A stretch of 64,000 nucleotides of DNA from Streptomyces sp. V4I2 (GCF_030817655.1 NZ_JAUSZM010000003.1:7626001-7690000); one strand, 5' to 3'. Positions 18,276 to 28,849 are shown, counted from the stretch's first letter. The notes: generated from the sequence alone by a model not told the origin. A program made the numbers and translations.

Positions 18276-20207
18276 ATGTCCGCAGCACCCACCCAACCCA
18301 CCGTCACCGAGCGTGAAGCACGCCAGGTGGCGGAGGCTGCCCGGGAACAGGACTGGCGCAAGCCCAGCTTCGCCAAGGAACTGTTCCTCGGCCGCTTCCG
18401 GCTCGACCTCATCCACCCCCACCCGATGCCGCCCGACGAGGCCGCCCAGCGCGGCGAGGAGTTTCTCGCCAAGCTGCGGGACTTCTGCGAGACGAAGATC
18501 GACTCGGCGCGGATCGAACGCGACGCGCGGATCCCCGACGAGACGATCAACGGGCTCAAGGAGCTCGGCGCCCTCGGCATGAAGATCGACACCAAGTACG
18601 GCGGCCTCGGCCTCACGCAGGTCTACTACAACAAGGCCCTCGCCCTGTTCGGCTCCGCGAACCCGGCGATCGGGGCCCTGCTGTCCGCCCATCAGTCGAT
18701 CGGCGTACCGCAGCCGCTGAAGATGTTCGGTACCCAGGAGCAGAAGGACACCTTCCTGCCGCGCCTGGCCCGCACGGACATCTCGGCGTTCCTGCTGACG
18801 GAACCGGACGTCGGCTCCGACCCCGCGCGCCTGGCCACGTCCGCCGTCCCCGACGGCGACGACTACGTCCTCGACGGGGTCAAGCTGTGGACCACCAACG
18901 GCGTGGTCGCCGACCTGCTCGTCGTCATGGCCCGCGTGCCCAGGTCCGAGGGCCACAAGGGCGGCATCACCGCCTTCGTCGTCGAGGCCGCCTCCGAGGG
19001 CATCACGGTCGAGAACCGCAACGCCTTCATGGGCCTGCGCGGCCTGGAGAACGGCGTCACCCGCTTCCACCAGGTCCGCGTCCCCGCCGCCAACCGCATC
19101 GGCCCGGAGGGCGCCGGCCTCAAGATCGCCCTCACCACCCTGAACACCGGCCGCCTCTCGCTGCCCGCCATGTGCGTCGGCGCCGGAAAGTGGTGTCTGA
19201 AGATCGCCCGTGAGTGGTCGGCGGCCCGGGAACAGTGGGGCAAGCCGGTCGCCTTCCACGAGGCGGTCGGCTCGAAGATCAGCTTCATCGCGGCGACCAC
19301 CTTCGCCCTGGAGGCCGTACTCGACCTGGCGTCCCAGATGGCGGACGAGGACCGCAACGACATCCGCATCGAGGCGGCCCTCGCCAAGCTCTACGGCTCC
19401 GAGATGGCCTGCTTGATGGCCGACGAACTGGTCCAGATCAGGGGCGGCCGCGGCTTCGAGACGGCCGAGTCGCTGGCGGCCCGCGGCGAACGCGCGGTCC
19501 CCGCCGAACAGATCCTGCGCGACCTGCGCATCAACCGGATCTTCGAGGGCTCCACCGAGATCATGCACCTGCTGATCGCCCGCGAGGCCGTCGACGCCCA
19601 CCTGTCGGTCGCGGGCGACCTGATCGACCCGGAGAAGTCCCTGTCCGACAAGGCGAAGGCGGGCGCCCAGGCCGGTGCCTTCTACGCCAAGTGGCTGCCC
19701 AAGCTGGTCACGGGGCCGGGCCAACTCCCGAACTCCTACAGCGAGTTCAAGCACGAGGTCGACCTCTCCCCGCACCTGCGCTATGTCGAACGCACCGCCC
19801 GCAAACTCGCCCGCTCCACCTTCTACGCCATGTCCCGCTGGCAGGGCCGGATGGAGACCAAGCAGGGCTTCCTGGGCCGGATCGTCGACATCGGCGCCGA
19901 ACTGTTCGCGATGAGCGCGGCCTGCGTACGCGCGGAGCTCCTGCGCTCCACCGAGGACCACGGCCGGGAGGCCTACCAACTGGCCGACGTCTTCTGCCGC
20001 CAGTCCCGCATCCGCGTCGAGGAACTCTTCGGCCGCCTGTGGAGCAACACCGACGACCTCGACCGCACGGTCGTCAAGGGCGTGCTGTCGGGCACCTACG
20101 AGTGGCTGGAGGCGGGCATCGTCGACCCGTCGGGCGAGGGACCGTGGATCGCGGACGCGACGCCGGGCCCGAGCAAGAAGGGAAACGTGCACCGCCCGAT
20201 CCGGTAG
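18276..20207 (+). CDS. Acyl-CoA dehydrogenase family protein
   Basis: The 643-residue product has the three-part acyl-CoA dehydrogenase fold. FLLTEPDVGSDPA binds flavin and substrate, LWTTNG follows, and INRIFEGSTEIMHL places the catalytic base at E424. About 200 extra C-terminal residues (after residue 450) match the larger VLCAD-like or FadE-type proteins. It should oxidise an acyl-CoA to the 2-enoyl-CoA with transfer of electrons to ETF. It is monocistronic: a 190-bp gap precedes it and a strong hairpin follows. Confidence 0.9.
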   Translation: MSAAPTQPTVTEREARQVAEAAREQDWRKPSFAKELFLGRFRLDLIHPHPMPPDEAAQRGEEFLAKLRDFCETKIDSARIERDARIPDETINGLKELGALGMKIDTKYGGLGLTQVYYNKALALFGSANPAIGALLSAHQSIGVPQPLKMFGTQEQKDTFLPRLARTDISAFLLTEPDVGSDPARLATSAVPDGDDYVLDGVKLWTTNGVVADLLVVMARVPRSEGHKGGITAFVVEAASEGITVENRNAFMGLRGLENGVTRFHQVRVPAANRIGPEGAGLKIALTTLNTGRLSLPAMCVGAGKWCLKIAREWSAAREQWGKPVAFHEAVGSKISFIAATTFALEAVLDLASQMADEDRNDIRIEAALAKLYGSEMACLMADELVQIRGGRGFETAESLAARGERAVPAEQILRDLRINRIFEGSTEIMHLLIAREAVDAHLSVAGDLIDPEKSLSDKAKAGAQAGAFYAKWLPKLVTGPGQLPNSYSEFKHEVDLSPHLRYVERTARKLARSTFYAMSRWQGRMETKQGFLGRIVDIGAELFAMSAACVRAELLRSTEDHGREAYQLADVFCRQSRIRVEELFGRLWSNTDDLDRTVVKGVLSGTYEWLEAGIVDPSGEGPWIADATPGPSKKGNVHRPIR

Positions 20208-20234
20208 GCGGCGCATGTCCGGGCAATGACCGGA

Positions 20235-20273
20235 CGTCCCTCTCGGCCCCCCGTGCGGGGGACGAGAGGGACG
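20235..20273 (+). terminator. Hairpin terminator after the acyl-CoA dehydrogenase gene
   Basis: CGTCCCTCTCG (20235-20245) pairs perfectly with CGAGAGGGACG (20263-20273). An inner CCCCC/GGGGG stem closes on GTGC. There is no T-run, as usual in Streptomyces. Confidence 0.75.
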
Positions 20274-20313
20274 CGCTGTCCTCACACACCGTCCTTACGG
20301 CAACAATGGAGGG

Positions 20314-21570
20314 ATGAGCGACAGTCCAGCCCCTCTCGCCGATCCGCACCTGGTCTACGACCCCGTGGCGGGCGACGGGCCGAAGGATGTGATGATCCTC
20401 GGCTCCACCGGCTCCATCGGCACCCAGGCCATCGACCTCGTGCTGCGCAACCCCGACCGGTTCCGGGTCACCGGCCTCTCGGCCAACGGCGGCCGGATCA
20501 CCCTCCTCGCCGAGCAGGCACACCAGCTGCGGGTACGGACCGTCGCGGTCGCCCGCGAGGACGTCGTACCGGCCCTGCGCGAGGCCCTGAGCGACCGGTA
20601 CGGCACCGGCGAGCCGCTGCCCGAGATCCTCGCCGGCCCCGACGCGGCCACCCAGCTCGCCGCCTCCGACTGCCACACCGTCCTGAACGGCATCACCGGC
20701 TCCATCGGCCTCGCCCCGACCCTCGCCGCCCTGGAGGCGGGCCGCACCCTCGCGCTCGCCAACAAGGAGTCGCTCATCGTGGGCGGCCCGCTGGTCAAGG
20801 CCCTCGCCAAGCCCGGACAGATCATCCCGGTGGACTCCGAGCACGCGGCGCTGTTCCAGGCCCTGGCGTCCGGCACGAGAGCGGACGTGCGCAAGCTCGT
20901 CGTCACTGCCTCCGGGGGCCCCTTCCGCGGCCGCACGAAGGCCGAGCTGGCGAACGTCACCGTCGAGGACGCCCTCGCGCACCCCACCTGGGCCATGGGC
21001 CCGGTGATCACGATCAACTCCGCGACCCTCGTCAACAAGGGCCTGGAGGTCATCGAGGCACACCTCCTCTACGACATTCCCTTCGATCGGATTGAGGTGG
21101 TCGTGCACCCGCAGTCGTATGTCCACTCGATGGTTGAGTTCACGGACGGATCCACGATCGCCCAGGCGACGCCCCCCGACATGCGCGGGCCCATCGCCAT
21201 CGGCCTCGGCTGGCCCGAACGCGTCCCCGACGCGGCGCCCGCCTTCGACTGGAGCAAGGCGTCGACCTGGGAGTTCTTCCCGCTCGACAACGACGCGTTC
21301 CCGTCGGTGAACCTGGCGCGACACGTGGGCGAGCTCGCGGGCACGGCCCCGGCGGTGTTCAATGCCGCCAACGAGGAGTGCGTCGAGGCCTTCCGGGCCG
21401 GCGCGCTGCCGTTCGACGGGATCATGGAGACCGTGACCCGGGTGGTGGACGAGCACGGAACCCCGCGGGCGGGAACCTCGCTCACCGTCGCGGACGTCCT
21501 CGAAGCGGAGACCTGGGCACGGACCCGGGCCCGGCAACTGGCGGCACAGACGGCGGAGGCCCGTGCATGA
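20314..21570 (+). CDS. dxr: 1-deoxy-D-xylulose 5-phosphate reductoisomerase
   Basis: The 418-residue enzyme converts DXP to 2-C-methyl-D-erythritol 4-phosphate with NADPH, the committed step of the MEP isoprenoid pathway. The NADPH loop GSTGSIG lies near residue 30. The metal and substrate motifs (VDSEHAALFQ, SGGPFRG, HPQSYVHSM) are intact. The start is unusual: GGAGG almost touches the ATG, and a three-codon frame ATG GAG GGA TGA (20306-20317) overlaps the start codon. It overlaps the following protease gene by 4 bp. Confidence 0.96.
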   Translation: MSDSPAPLADPHLVYDPVAGDGPKDVMILGSTGSIGTQAIDLVLRNPDRFRVTGLSANGGRITLLAEQAHQLRVRTVAVAREDVVPALREALSDRYGTGEPLPEILAGPDAATQLAASDCHTVLNGITGSIGLAPTLAALEAGRTLALANKESLIVGGPLVKALAKPGQIIPVDSEHAALFQALASGTRADVRKLVVTASGGPFRGRTKAELANVTVEDALAHPTWAMGPVITINSATLVNKGLEVIEAHLLYDIPFDRIEVVVHPQSYVHSMVEFTDGSTIAQATPPDMRGPIAIGLGWPERVPDAAPAFDWSKASTWEFFPLDNDAFPSVNLARHVGELAGTAPAVFNAANEECVEAFRAGALPFDGIMETVTRVVDEHGTPRAGTSLTVADVLEAETWARTRARQLAAQTAEARA

Positions 21571-22871
21571 CGACCCTGATGTTCATCCTCGGCATAGTGA
21601 TCTTCGCCGTGGGCCTGCTGGTGTCGATCGCCTGGCACGAGCTGGGGCACCTGTCCACCGCCAAGCTCTTCGGCATCCGTGTGCCGCAGTACATGGTCGG
21701 CTTCGGCCCGACCATCTTCTCCCGCAAGAAGGGCGACACCGAGTACGGCATCAAGGCCATCCCGTTCGGCGGCTACATCCGCATGATCGGCATGTTCCCG
21801 CCCGGCCCGGACGGCCGCCTGGAGGCCCGCTCCACCTCGCCCTGGCGCGGCATGATCGAGGACGCCCGCTCGGCCGCCTTCGAGGAACTGCGCCCGGGTG
21901 ACGAGACCCGCCTCTTCTACACCCGCAAGCCCTGGAAACGGGTCATCGTGATGTTCGCGGGCCCGTTCATGAACCTGATCCTCGCGGTGGCGCTGTTCCT
22001 CACCGTCCTCATGGGCTTCGGCATCTCCCAGCAGACCAACACGGTCAGCTCGGTCTCCCAGTGCGTCATCGCCCAGAGCCAGAACCGCGACGACTGCCGG
22101 AAGTCCGACCCGGCCTCCCCGGCCGCGGCCGCCGGCCTCAAGGCGGGCGACAAGATCGTCTCCTTCGCCGGGGTGAAGACCGACGACTGGAACAGGCTCT
22201 CCGACCTGATCCGCGCCAACCCCGACAAGGAGGTGGCGATCGTCGTCGACCGCAAGGGTGAGGAAGTGACCCTGCACGCGAAGATCGCCTCCAACCAGGT
22301 CGCCAAGAAGGACTCCAGCGGCCAGTACGTCCAGGGCGAGTACGTCACCGCCGGCTTCCTCGGCTTCAGCGCCGCCACCGGCATCGTCAAACAGGACTTC
22401 GGCGACTCCGTGACCTGGATGGGCGACCGCGTCGCCGACGCCGTCGACTCCCTCGCCGCCATCCCGAGCAAGATCCCCGCCCTGTGGAACGCGGCCTTCG
22501 GCGACGGCGTGCGCGAGCCGGACTCCCCGATGGGCGTGGTCGGCGCGGCCCGCGTCGGCGGCGAGATCTTCACCCTGGACATCCCCCCGACCCAGCAACT
22601 GGCCATGGCCCTGATGCTGGTCGCCGGCTTCAACCTCTCCCTGTTCCTCTTCAACATGCTCCCGCTGCTGCCCCTGGACGGCGGCCATGTGGCGGGCGCC
22701 CTGTGGGAGTCCCTGCGCCGCAACGCGGCGAAGGTGCTGCGCCGGCCGGACCCGGGCCCGTTCGACGTGGCGAAGCTGATGCCGGTCGCCTATGTGGTGG
22801 CGGGGATCTTCATCTGCTTCACGATCCTGGTCCTGATAGCGGACGTGGTTAACCCGGTGAGAATCTCCTAG
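21567..22871 (+). CDS. Site-2 zinc metalloprotease, RseP/RasP type
   Basis: The 434-residue membrane protease has its zinc site HELGH at 24-28 in the first membrane span, followed by GFGPTIFSRKKGDTEYGIK. A PDZ-like domain sits in the middle (about 175-255), and NMLPLLPLDGGH in a late span supplies the LDG motif. Such proteases cut single-pass membrane substrates such as anti-sigma factors. The ATG overlaps the dxr stop by 4 bp (ATGA). A conserved dxr-protease-ispG order is common in actinobacteria. Confidence 0.94.
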   Translation: MTTLMFILGIVIFAVGLLVSIAWHELGHLSTAKLFGIRVPQYMVGFGPTIFSRKKGDTEYGIKAIPFGGYIRMIGMFPPGPDGRLEARSTSPWRGMIEDARSAAFEELRPGDETRLFYTRKPWKRVIVMFAGPFMNLILAVALFLTVLMGFGISQQTNTVSSVSQCVIAQSQNRDDCRKSDPASPAAAAGLKAGDKIVSFAGVKTDDWNRLSDLIRANPDKEVAIVVDRKGEEVTLHAKIASNQVAKKDSSGQYVQGEYVTAGFLGFSAATGIVKQDFGDSVTWMGDRVADAVDSLAAIPSKIPALWNAAFGDGVREPDSPMGVVGAARVGGEIFTLDIPPTQQLAMALMLVAGFNLSLFLFNMLPLLPLDGGHVAGALWESLRRNAAKVLRRPDPGPFDVAKLMPVAYVVAGIFICFTILVLIADVVNPVRIS

Positions 22872-22886
22872 CCATCAGGAGTTCGC

Positions 22887-22917
22887 GGCGGCCCGGCATG
22901 CTGGATGCCGGGCCGCC
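22887..22917 (+). terminator. Hairpin terminator after the site-2 protease gene
   Basis: GGCGGCCCGGCAT (22887-22899) pairs perfectly over 13 bp with ATGCCGGGCCGCC (22905-22917) around GCTGG. It suggests that ispG is expressed at least partly from its own promoter in 22918-23040. Confidence 0.8.
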
Positions 22918-23040
22918 TCCCATCGAGTGGGTTTACGGCCGTGATGTGCTCGCGCCCAGGCACGTGCCGTAATCTCGAAGCCTGGAGCCCGCCGCTGACG
23001 GGACCGGGACCTTGATCCACGACTTGGGGTTGCACAGCAG

Positions 23041-24198
<1,158 letters not shown>

Positions 24199-24227
24199 CG
24201 GTTCTTTCGAGCGCCGGTCAGCTGCAC

Positions 24228-24300
24228 TCAGCCCGTCCGGCGTTTGAGGACGAGGCCCCTTCAGGGCCGAAGCGGGGGTCTGGGGGCGGCAGCCCCCAGG
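24228..24300. repeat. Dispersed Streptomyces intergenic repeat
   Basis: The text CAGCCCGTCCGGCGTTTGAG, then GACGAGGCC, a CCTTCAGGG palindrome and GGGGGTCTGGGGGCGGCAGC ending in CCCCCAGG, recalls an element found very often after genes in Streptomyces. It contains self-complementary GGGGGC/GCCCCC parts and may fold into a terminator for ispG. Family recognition is from memory. Confidence 0.6.
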
Positions 24301-24414
24301 AGACGGGACTGCAGCCCACGGTCACCGACAAGCGAGCGGCACCACAGGGCGACGCTGCTCAGCTTCCGCAGGTACAGTGCGGAGATCAGCAGATCCCAGT
24401 GTGAGGCCCCGCCC

Positions 24415-25263
24415 GTGTTGACCCAGACGACCTCCCGGGTCCTCGAACCGAGCGACCTGGACGCCGCGCTCGCCGTCCTGAACCGTGAGCCGGTCGCGAA
24501 CGCCTTCGTGACGTCCCGGGTGCAGATCGCCGGACTCGACCCGTGGCGGCTCGGCGGCGAGATGTGGGGCTGGTACGAGGACGGCATGCTCACGTCCCTG
24601 TGCTACGCCGGCGCCAACCTGGTCCCGATCTGCGCGACCCCGCGGGCCGTGCGCGCCTTCGCCGACCGCGCCCGCAGGGCCGGCCGCCGCTGCTCCTCCG
24701 TCGTCGGCCCGGCCGAAGCGACCTCCCTGCTCTGGCGGTTGCTGGAACCGAACTGGGGCCCGGCCCGCGAGGTCCGCCCGCACCAGCCGCTCATGGTCAC
24801 CGACCGCGTGTCCCCCACGATCTCCCCGGACCCCTACGTCCGTCGCATCCGCAAGGACGAGATGGACACGATCATGCCGGCGTGCGTGGCGATGTTCACC
24901 GAGGAGGTCGGCGTCTCGCCGATGGCGGGGGACGGCGGGCTGCTGTACCAGGCCCGAGTCGCCGAACTCGTCGGCTCCGGCCGCTCCTTCGCCCGCCTCG
25001 ACGCCGACGGCAAGGTCGTCTTCAAGGCCGAGATCGGCGCCGCGACCGACCGCGCCTGCCAGATCCAGGGCGTGTGGGTCGCCCCCGAGTACCGGGGGAG
25101 GGGCCTGGCGGCTCCGGGCATGGCGGCGGTGCTGCGCTACGCGCTCGCGGACGTGGCCCCGGTGGTCAGCCTGTACGTGAACGACTTCAACACGGCGGCG
25201 AGGCGAACGTACAGGCGTGTGGGCTTCCAGGAGGTCGGCGAGTTCATGAGTGTCCTGTTCTGA
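24415..25263 (+). CDS. GNAT acetyltransferase with N-terminal DUF4081-like domain
   Basis: The 282-residue protein starts at a GTG with no clear ribosome-binding site; an open frame upstream is only read-through of the intergenic repeat. The N-terminal half (VLEPSDLDAALAVLNREPVANAFVTSRV) matches the DUF4081 domain often fused to acetyltransferases. The C-terminal half has the acetyl-CoA loop VWVAPEYRGRGLAAPGMAAVL and ends with SLYVNDFNTAARRTYRRVGF. The substrate is unknown. The next gene is a second, unrelated GNAT enzyme. Confidence 0.85.
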   Translation: MLTQTTSRVLEPSDLDAALAVLNREPVANAFVTSRVQIAGLDPWRLGGEMWGWYEDGMLTSLCYAGANLVPICATPRAVRAFADRARRAGRRCSSVVGPAEATSLLWRLLEPNWGPAREVRPHQPLMVTDRVSPTISPDPYVRRIRKDEMDTIMPACVAMFTEEVGVSPMAGDGGLLYQARVAELVGSGRSFARLDADGKVVFKAEIGAATDRACQIQGVWVAPEYRGRGLAAPGMAAVLRYALADVAPVVSLYVNDFNTAARRTYRRVGFQEVGEFMSVLF

Positions 25264-25304
25264 CCGGACCGACCTCCGCCGAAACCCCCCTGTAGGCTCC
25301 CCGC

Positions 25305-25835
25305 ATGGACCTCGTCATCGGCCCCTTGAACCTCTCCACCCACGTAGACGAGGCCCTGGCCGTCCAAGCCCTCGCCTTCGGACTCGGCCCCGACGAGGTC
25401 GCCGTACGCCGCCAGATCGTCCTGCGCCACATGACCTACCCGGGCGCGCGGGCCTTCGGCGCCACCACCAAGGGCCGCCTCGTCGGCTTCGTGTACGGCA
25501 TGCCCAACGACCGCACCCACTGGTGGTCCACGGTCGTCGAGCCGTACCTCCGCGCCAGGCACTGCGACGACTGGCTCGACGACTCCTTCGTGATCACCGA
25601 GCTGCACGTCCACCCGCACCACCAGAACCGTGGCCTCGGCCGCGCGCTGATCACCACGATCACCGACACCGCCGCCGAACCCCGCTCGATCCTCTCCGCG
25701 ATCGACCAGGACAGCCCGGCCCGCGGCCTCTACCACTCCCTCGGCTACCAGGACCTCGCCCGCCAGGTCCTGTTCCCCAGCGCACCGAAGCCGTACGCCG
25801 TGATGGGCGCCCCCCTGCCGCTGCGCCGCCGCTAA
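25305..25835 (+). CDS. GNAT family N-acetyltransferase
   Basis: The 176-residue single-domain protein contains the acetyl-CoA-binding motif ITELHVHPHHQNRGLGRALIT near residues 106-127 and the closing ARGLYHSLGYQD helix-strand. The substrate cannot be told from sequence. It sits 41 bp after another acetyltransferase and 73 bp before proS, on the same strand. Confidence 0.87.
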   Translation: MDLVIGPLNLSTHVDEALAVQALAFGLGPDEVAVRRQIVLRHMTYPGARAFGATTKGRLVGFVYGMPNDRTHWWSTVVEPYLRARHCDDWLDDSFVITELHVHPHHQNRGLGRALITTITDTAAEPRSILSAIDQDSPARGLYHSLGYQDLARQVLFPSAPKPYAVMGAPLPLRRR

Positions 25836-25908
25836 CCGATTTCCACCGCCCCGTACCCCCCGGCTAACCTCCTGCCATCACCCCACTCGCAGCAGGAGTA
25901 CGAGAACC

Positions 25909-27609
25909 ATGGCGAAGCTACCGGTCCAGCGCATGTCCCAGTTGATGGCGAAGACGCTGCGCGACGACCCGGCGGACGCCGAGGTCCTCAGCCACAAGCT
26001 GCTCGTGCGCGCCGGCTACGTCCGCCGCACCGCGGCCGGTATCTGGAGCTGGCTGCCGCTCGGCAAGAAGGTCCTCGCCAACGTGGAGCGGATCGTCCGC
26101 GAGGAGATGGACGCGATCGGCGCCCAGGAGGTGCTGCTCCCCGCGCTGCTGCCGCGTGAGCCGTACGACGCGACCGGCCGCTGGGACGAGTACGGCCCGG
26201 AGCTGTTCCGCCTCAAGGACCGCAAGGGCGGCGACTACCTCCTCGGCCCGACCCACGAGGAGATCTTCACGCTGATCGTGAAGGACCAGGCGTCCTCCTA
26301 CAAGGACCTGCCGGTCATCCTCTACCAGATCCAGCACAAGTACCGCGACGAGGCCCGCCCCCGCGCCGGCATCCTGCGCGGCCGCGAGTTCCTCATGAAG
26401 GACTCGTACTCCTTCGACACCGAGGACGAGGGCCTCGCCCAGTCCTACGCCCTGCACCGTCAGGCCTACCAGAAGGTCTTCGAGCGCCTCGGCCTCGACT
26501 ACCGCATCTGCGCCGCCACCGCGGGCGCGATGGGCGGCTCGAAGTCGGAGGAGTTCCTGGCCCCGGCCGGCGCCGGCGAGGACACCTTCGCGGACTGCCC
26601 GAACTGCGACTTCGCTGCGAACACCGAGGCGATCACGTACGAGCTGAAGACGGTGGACGGCTCCGGCGTCCCGGCCGCCGAGGAGATCCCCACCCCCGAC
26701 ACCCCGACCATCGAGACCCTCGCCGCCTCCCTCGGCGTTCCGGCCTCCGCCACGCTCAAGAACCTCCTCGTGAAGGTCGACGGCGAGATCGTGGCCGTCG
26801 GCGTGCCCGGCGACCGCGAGGTCGACCTGGGCAAGGTCGAGGCCCACTTCGCCCCGGCCACCGTCGAGATGGTCACCGAGGCGGACTTCGCGGGCCGCCC
26901 GGACCTGGTCCGCGGCTACGTCGGCCCGCAGGGTCCGGAGAAGGTCAGGTACATCGCCGACCCGCGCGTGGCGCCGGGCACCGCGTGGATCACGGGCGCC
27001 AACAAGGAGCACACGCACGCGAAGAACGTCGTCGCGGGCCGCGACTTCGAGGTCGGCGAGTACGTCGACGTCGTGGTCGTCCAGGAGGGCGACCCCTGCC
27101 CCAGCTGCGGCACCGGCCTCAAACTGGACCGTGCCATCGAGATCGGCCACATCTTCCAGCTGGGCCGCAAGTACGCCGACGCCCTCAAGCTCGACGTCCT
27201 CGGCCAGAACGGCAAGCCGGTCCGCGTGACCATGGGCTCCTACGGCATCGGCGTCTCCCGCGCGGTCGCCGCCCTCGCCGAGCAGACCGCCGATGACAAG
27301 GGCCTGTGCTGGCCCGCCGAGGTCGCCCCGGCCGACGTGCACGTCGTCGCCGCCGGCAAGGCCCTCCAGACCGAACTCGCCCTCGACGTCTCCGACAAGC
27401 TGGCCGCGGCCGGCCTCCGCGTCCTGGTGGACGACCGGGCCGGCGTCTCCCCGGGCGTGAAGTTCACGGACTCGGAGCTGATGGGCGTACCGCAGATCCT
27501 GGTGGCCGGACGGCGGGCCGCCGAGGGCGTGCTGGAGCTGAAGGACCGCCGCACCGGTGAGCGCGAGGAGCTGACGGTCGAGGAGGCGATCGCCCGCCTG
27601 ACCGCCTGA
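25909..27609 (+). CDS. proS: Prolyl-tRNA synthetase, bacterial type
   Basis: The 566-residue class II synthetase charges tRNA-Pro. Motif 2 reads KYRDEARPRAGILRGREFLMKD. An INS-type editing insertion (about 225-385, containing SLGVPASATLKNLLVKVDGE) marks the bacterial form that hydrolyses mischarged Ala-tRNA. Motif 3 (MGSYGIGVSRAVAALAEQ) and a C-terminal anticodon-binding domain follow. GGAG precedes the ATG. Confidence 0.97.
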   Translation: MAKLPVQRMSQLMAKTLRDDPADAEVLSHKLLVRAGYVRRTAAGIWSWLPLGKKVLANVERIVREEMDAIGAQEVLLPALLPREPYDATGRWDEYGPELFRLKDRKGGDYLLGPTHEEIFTLIVKDQASSYKDLPVILYQIQHKYRDEARPRAGILRGREFLMKDSYSFDTEDEGLAQSYALHRQAYQKVFERLGLDYRICAATAGAMGGSKSEEFLAPAGAGEDTFADCPNCDFAANTEAITYELKTVDGSGVPAAEEIPTPDTPTIETLAASLGVPASATLKNLLVKVDGEIVAVGVPGDREVDLGKVEAHFAPATVEMVTEADFAGRPDLVRGYVGPQGPEKVRYIADPRVAPGTAWITGANKEHTHAKNVVAGRDFEVGEYVDVVVVQEGDPCPSCGTGLKLDRAIEIGHIFQLGRKYADALKLDVLGQNGKPVRVTMGSYGIGVSRAVAALAEQTADDKGLCWPAEVAPADVHVVAAGKALQTELALDVSDKLAAAGLRVLVDDRAGVSPGVKFTDSELMGVPQILVAGRRAAEGVLELKDRRTGEREELTVEEAIARLTA

Positions 27610-27671
27610 CCGCCTGACCGCCCGACGCCCTCGTCGAGCGGCTCCGCCGACTCCACCTCGGGGGCGTCGTG

Positions 27672-28346
27672 ATGACCGCCGGCTCCCCGCGCATCACGGC
27701 CGCCGCCGAGGGGCGTGCCCTCGGTACGACCGTCCGGCTCGTCGTCACCGACCCGGCCCTCCTCGACTCCTGCAACCTGCTCCTGGCCCGGCACCTCGCC
27801 GCGCTCGACAGCGCCCAGGGCCGCCCGGTCCGGGTCAGCCCGCTGCTCGCCGAGGCCCTCGCGGTGGCCCTCGCCGCCGCCGAGGCGACGGACGGGGTGG
27901 TCGACCCGACGGTCGGCTCGGCGATGGCCGCGATCGGCTACGACCGCGACCTCACCCTCGTCCAGGAGGACGACCGCCCGGTACGGCTGCGCGTGAAACG
28001 GGCGCCCGGCCGGCGCCAGGTGCGGCTGGACCGCGCGACCGGCACGGTCACCGTCCCGCCCGGCCTCCGCCTCGACCTCGGCGCCACCGCCAAGGCCTGG
28101 GCCGCCGACCGGGCCGCGGCCACGCTGGCCCGCGCCGCGGACTGCGGGGTCCTGGTCGGCCTCGGCGGCGACACGGCCGTCGCGGGCGAGCCCCCGGCCG
28201 GCGGCTGCCAGATCCGCGTCCAGGACGTCACCGGCCCCGTCGCCGTACGGGTCGTACGCCTCCCGAAGGGGTTCCTTTCCGGCCAGTCCTCGGCCCTTGC
28301 CCAGTACCTCGGCGGAACGTGGAGACCCTGGCCCACCTCGGCCTGA
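27672..28346 (+). CDS. ApbE-like FAD:protein FMN transferase, truncated and probably chimeric
   Basis: The 224-residue product resembles the first two thirds of ApbE: an N-terminal LGTTVRL segment, DGVVDPTVGSAMAAIGYDRD, and LRLDLGATAKAWAADRAA with VGLGGDTAVAG. The flavin- and metal-binding C-terminal part expected after VQDVTG (the ATSG...DP.TG region) is missing. In its place the frame reads GFLSGQSSALAQYLGG, which looks like the middle of a NuoF-type protein. This suggests a deletion that joined apbE to the next gene. A GTG at 27669 is an alternative start. It is unlikely to be an active flavinylating enzyme. Confidence 0.7.
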   Translation: MTAGSPRITAAAEGRALGTTVRLVVTDPALLDSCNLLLARHLAALDSAQGRPVRVSPLLAEALAVALAAAEATDGVVDPTVGSAMAAIGYDRDLTLVQEDDRPVRLRVKRAPGRRQVRLDRATGTVTVPPGLRLDLGATAKAWAADRAAATLARAADCGVLVGLGGDTAVAGEPPAGGCQIRVQDVTGPVAVRVVRLPKGFLSGQSSALAQYLGGTWRPWPTSA

Positions 28347-28843
28347 TCGCCCGCTACGGCGCCGACTGGTTCCGCTCCGCCGGGACGGCCGGCCAGCCGG
28401 GCAGCGCCCTGTACACCGTCCATGTGCCGGGACGTGAAGTCCGGGTCGTGGAAGCCCCGTTCGGCATACCGCTCGGCCGGCTGCTGCCCCTCGCCGCGCT
28501 CCCCGCCGACCGCTGCGGCCTCGCCGAGACCGCCCGTGTCCTGCGCTACCTGGCCCTCCAGTCGGCCGGCCAGTGCGGCCCCTGCCGCAACGGCCTCCCC
28601 CGCATCGCCGCCGCCGTCCGGACCCTCGCCGAACCGGGCCCCCAGAGCACCCTCCGCGACGACGTCGCCCGCTGGTCCGGCCTGGCCGAGGGCCGCGGAA
28701 CCTGCCACCACCCCGACGGCACGGCCCGCCTGGTCCGCGGCGCGCTCACCACCTTCGCCGCCCAACTCGACGCCCACGCACACGGGTTGTGCACCGCGAC
28801 CGACGCCACGCCCGTGCTGCCCGTACCCCAGGACCGGAGCTGA
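28319..28843 (+). CDS. NuoF-like iron-sulfur domain protein, 5' truncated
   Basis: The 174-residue reading begins VETLAHLGLIARYGADWFRS, which is normally internal in NuoF-like proteins (preceded by Asn, also encoded here at 28316). The NAD/FMN-binding N-terminal half is absent. The C-terminal part has SAGQCGPCRNG and GRGTCHHPDG, so three or four cysteines remain for an Fe-S cluster, although the first Cys of the usual CGxCxxC motif is Ala. It overlaps the ApbE-like frame by 28 bp in another frame. It looks like the 3' remnant of a longer oxidoreductase gene. Confidence 0.65.
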   Translation: METLAHLGLIARYGADWFRSAGTAGQPGSALYTVHVPGREVRVVEAPFGIPLGRLLPLAALPADRCGLAETARVLRYLALQSAGQCGPCRNGLPRIAAAVRTLAEPGPQSTLRDDVARWSGLAEGRGTCHHPDGTARLVRGALTTFAAQLDAHAHGLCTATDATPVLPVPQDRS

Positions 28844-28849
28844 GCCGAC

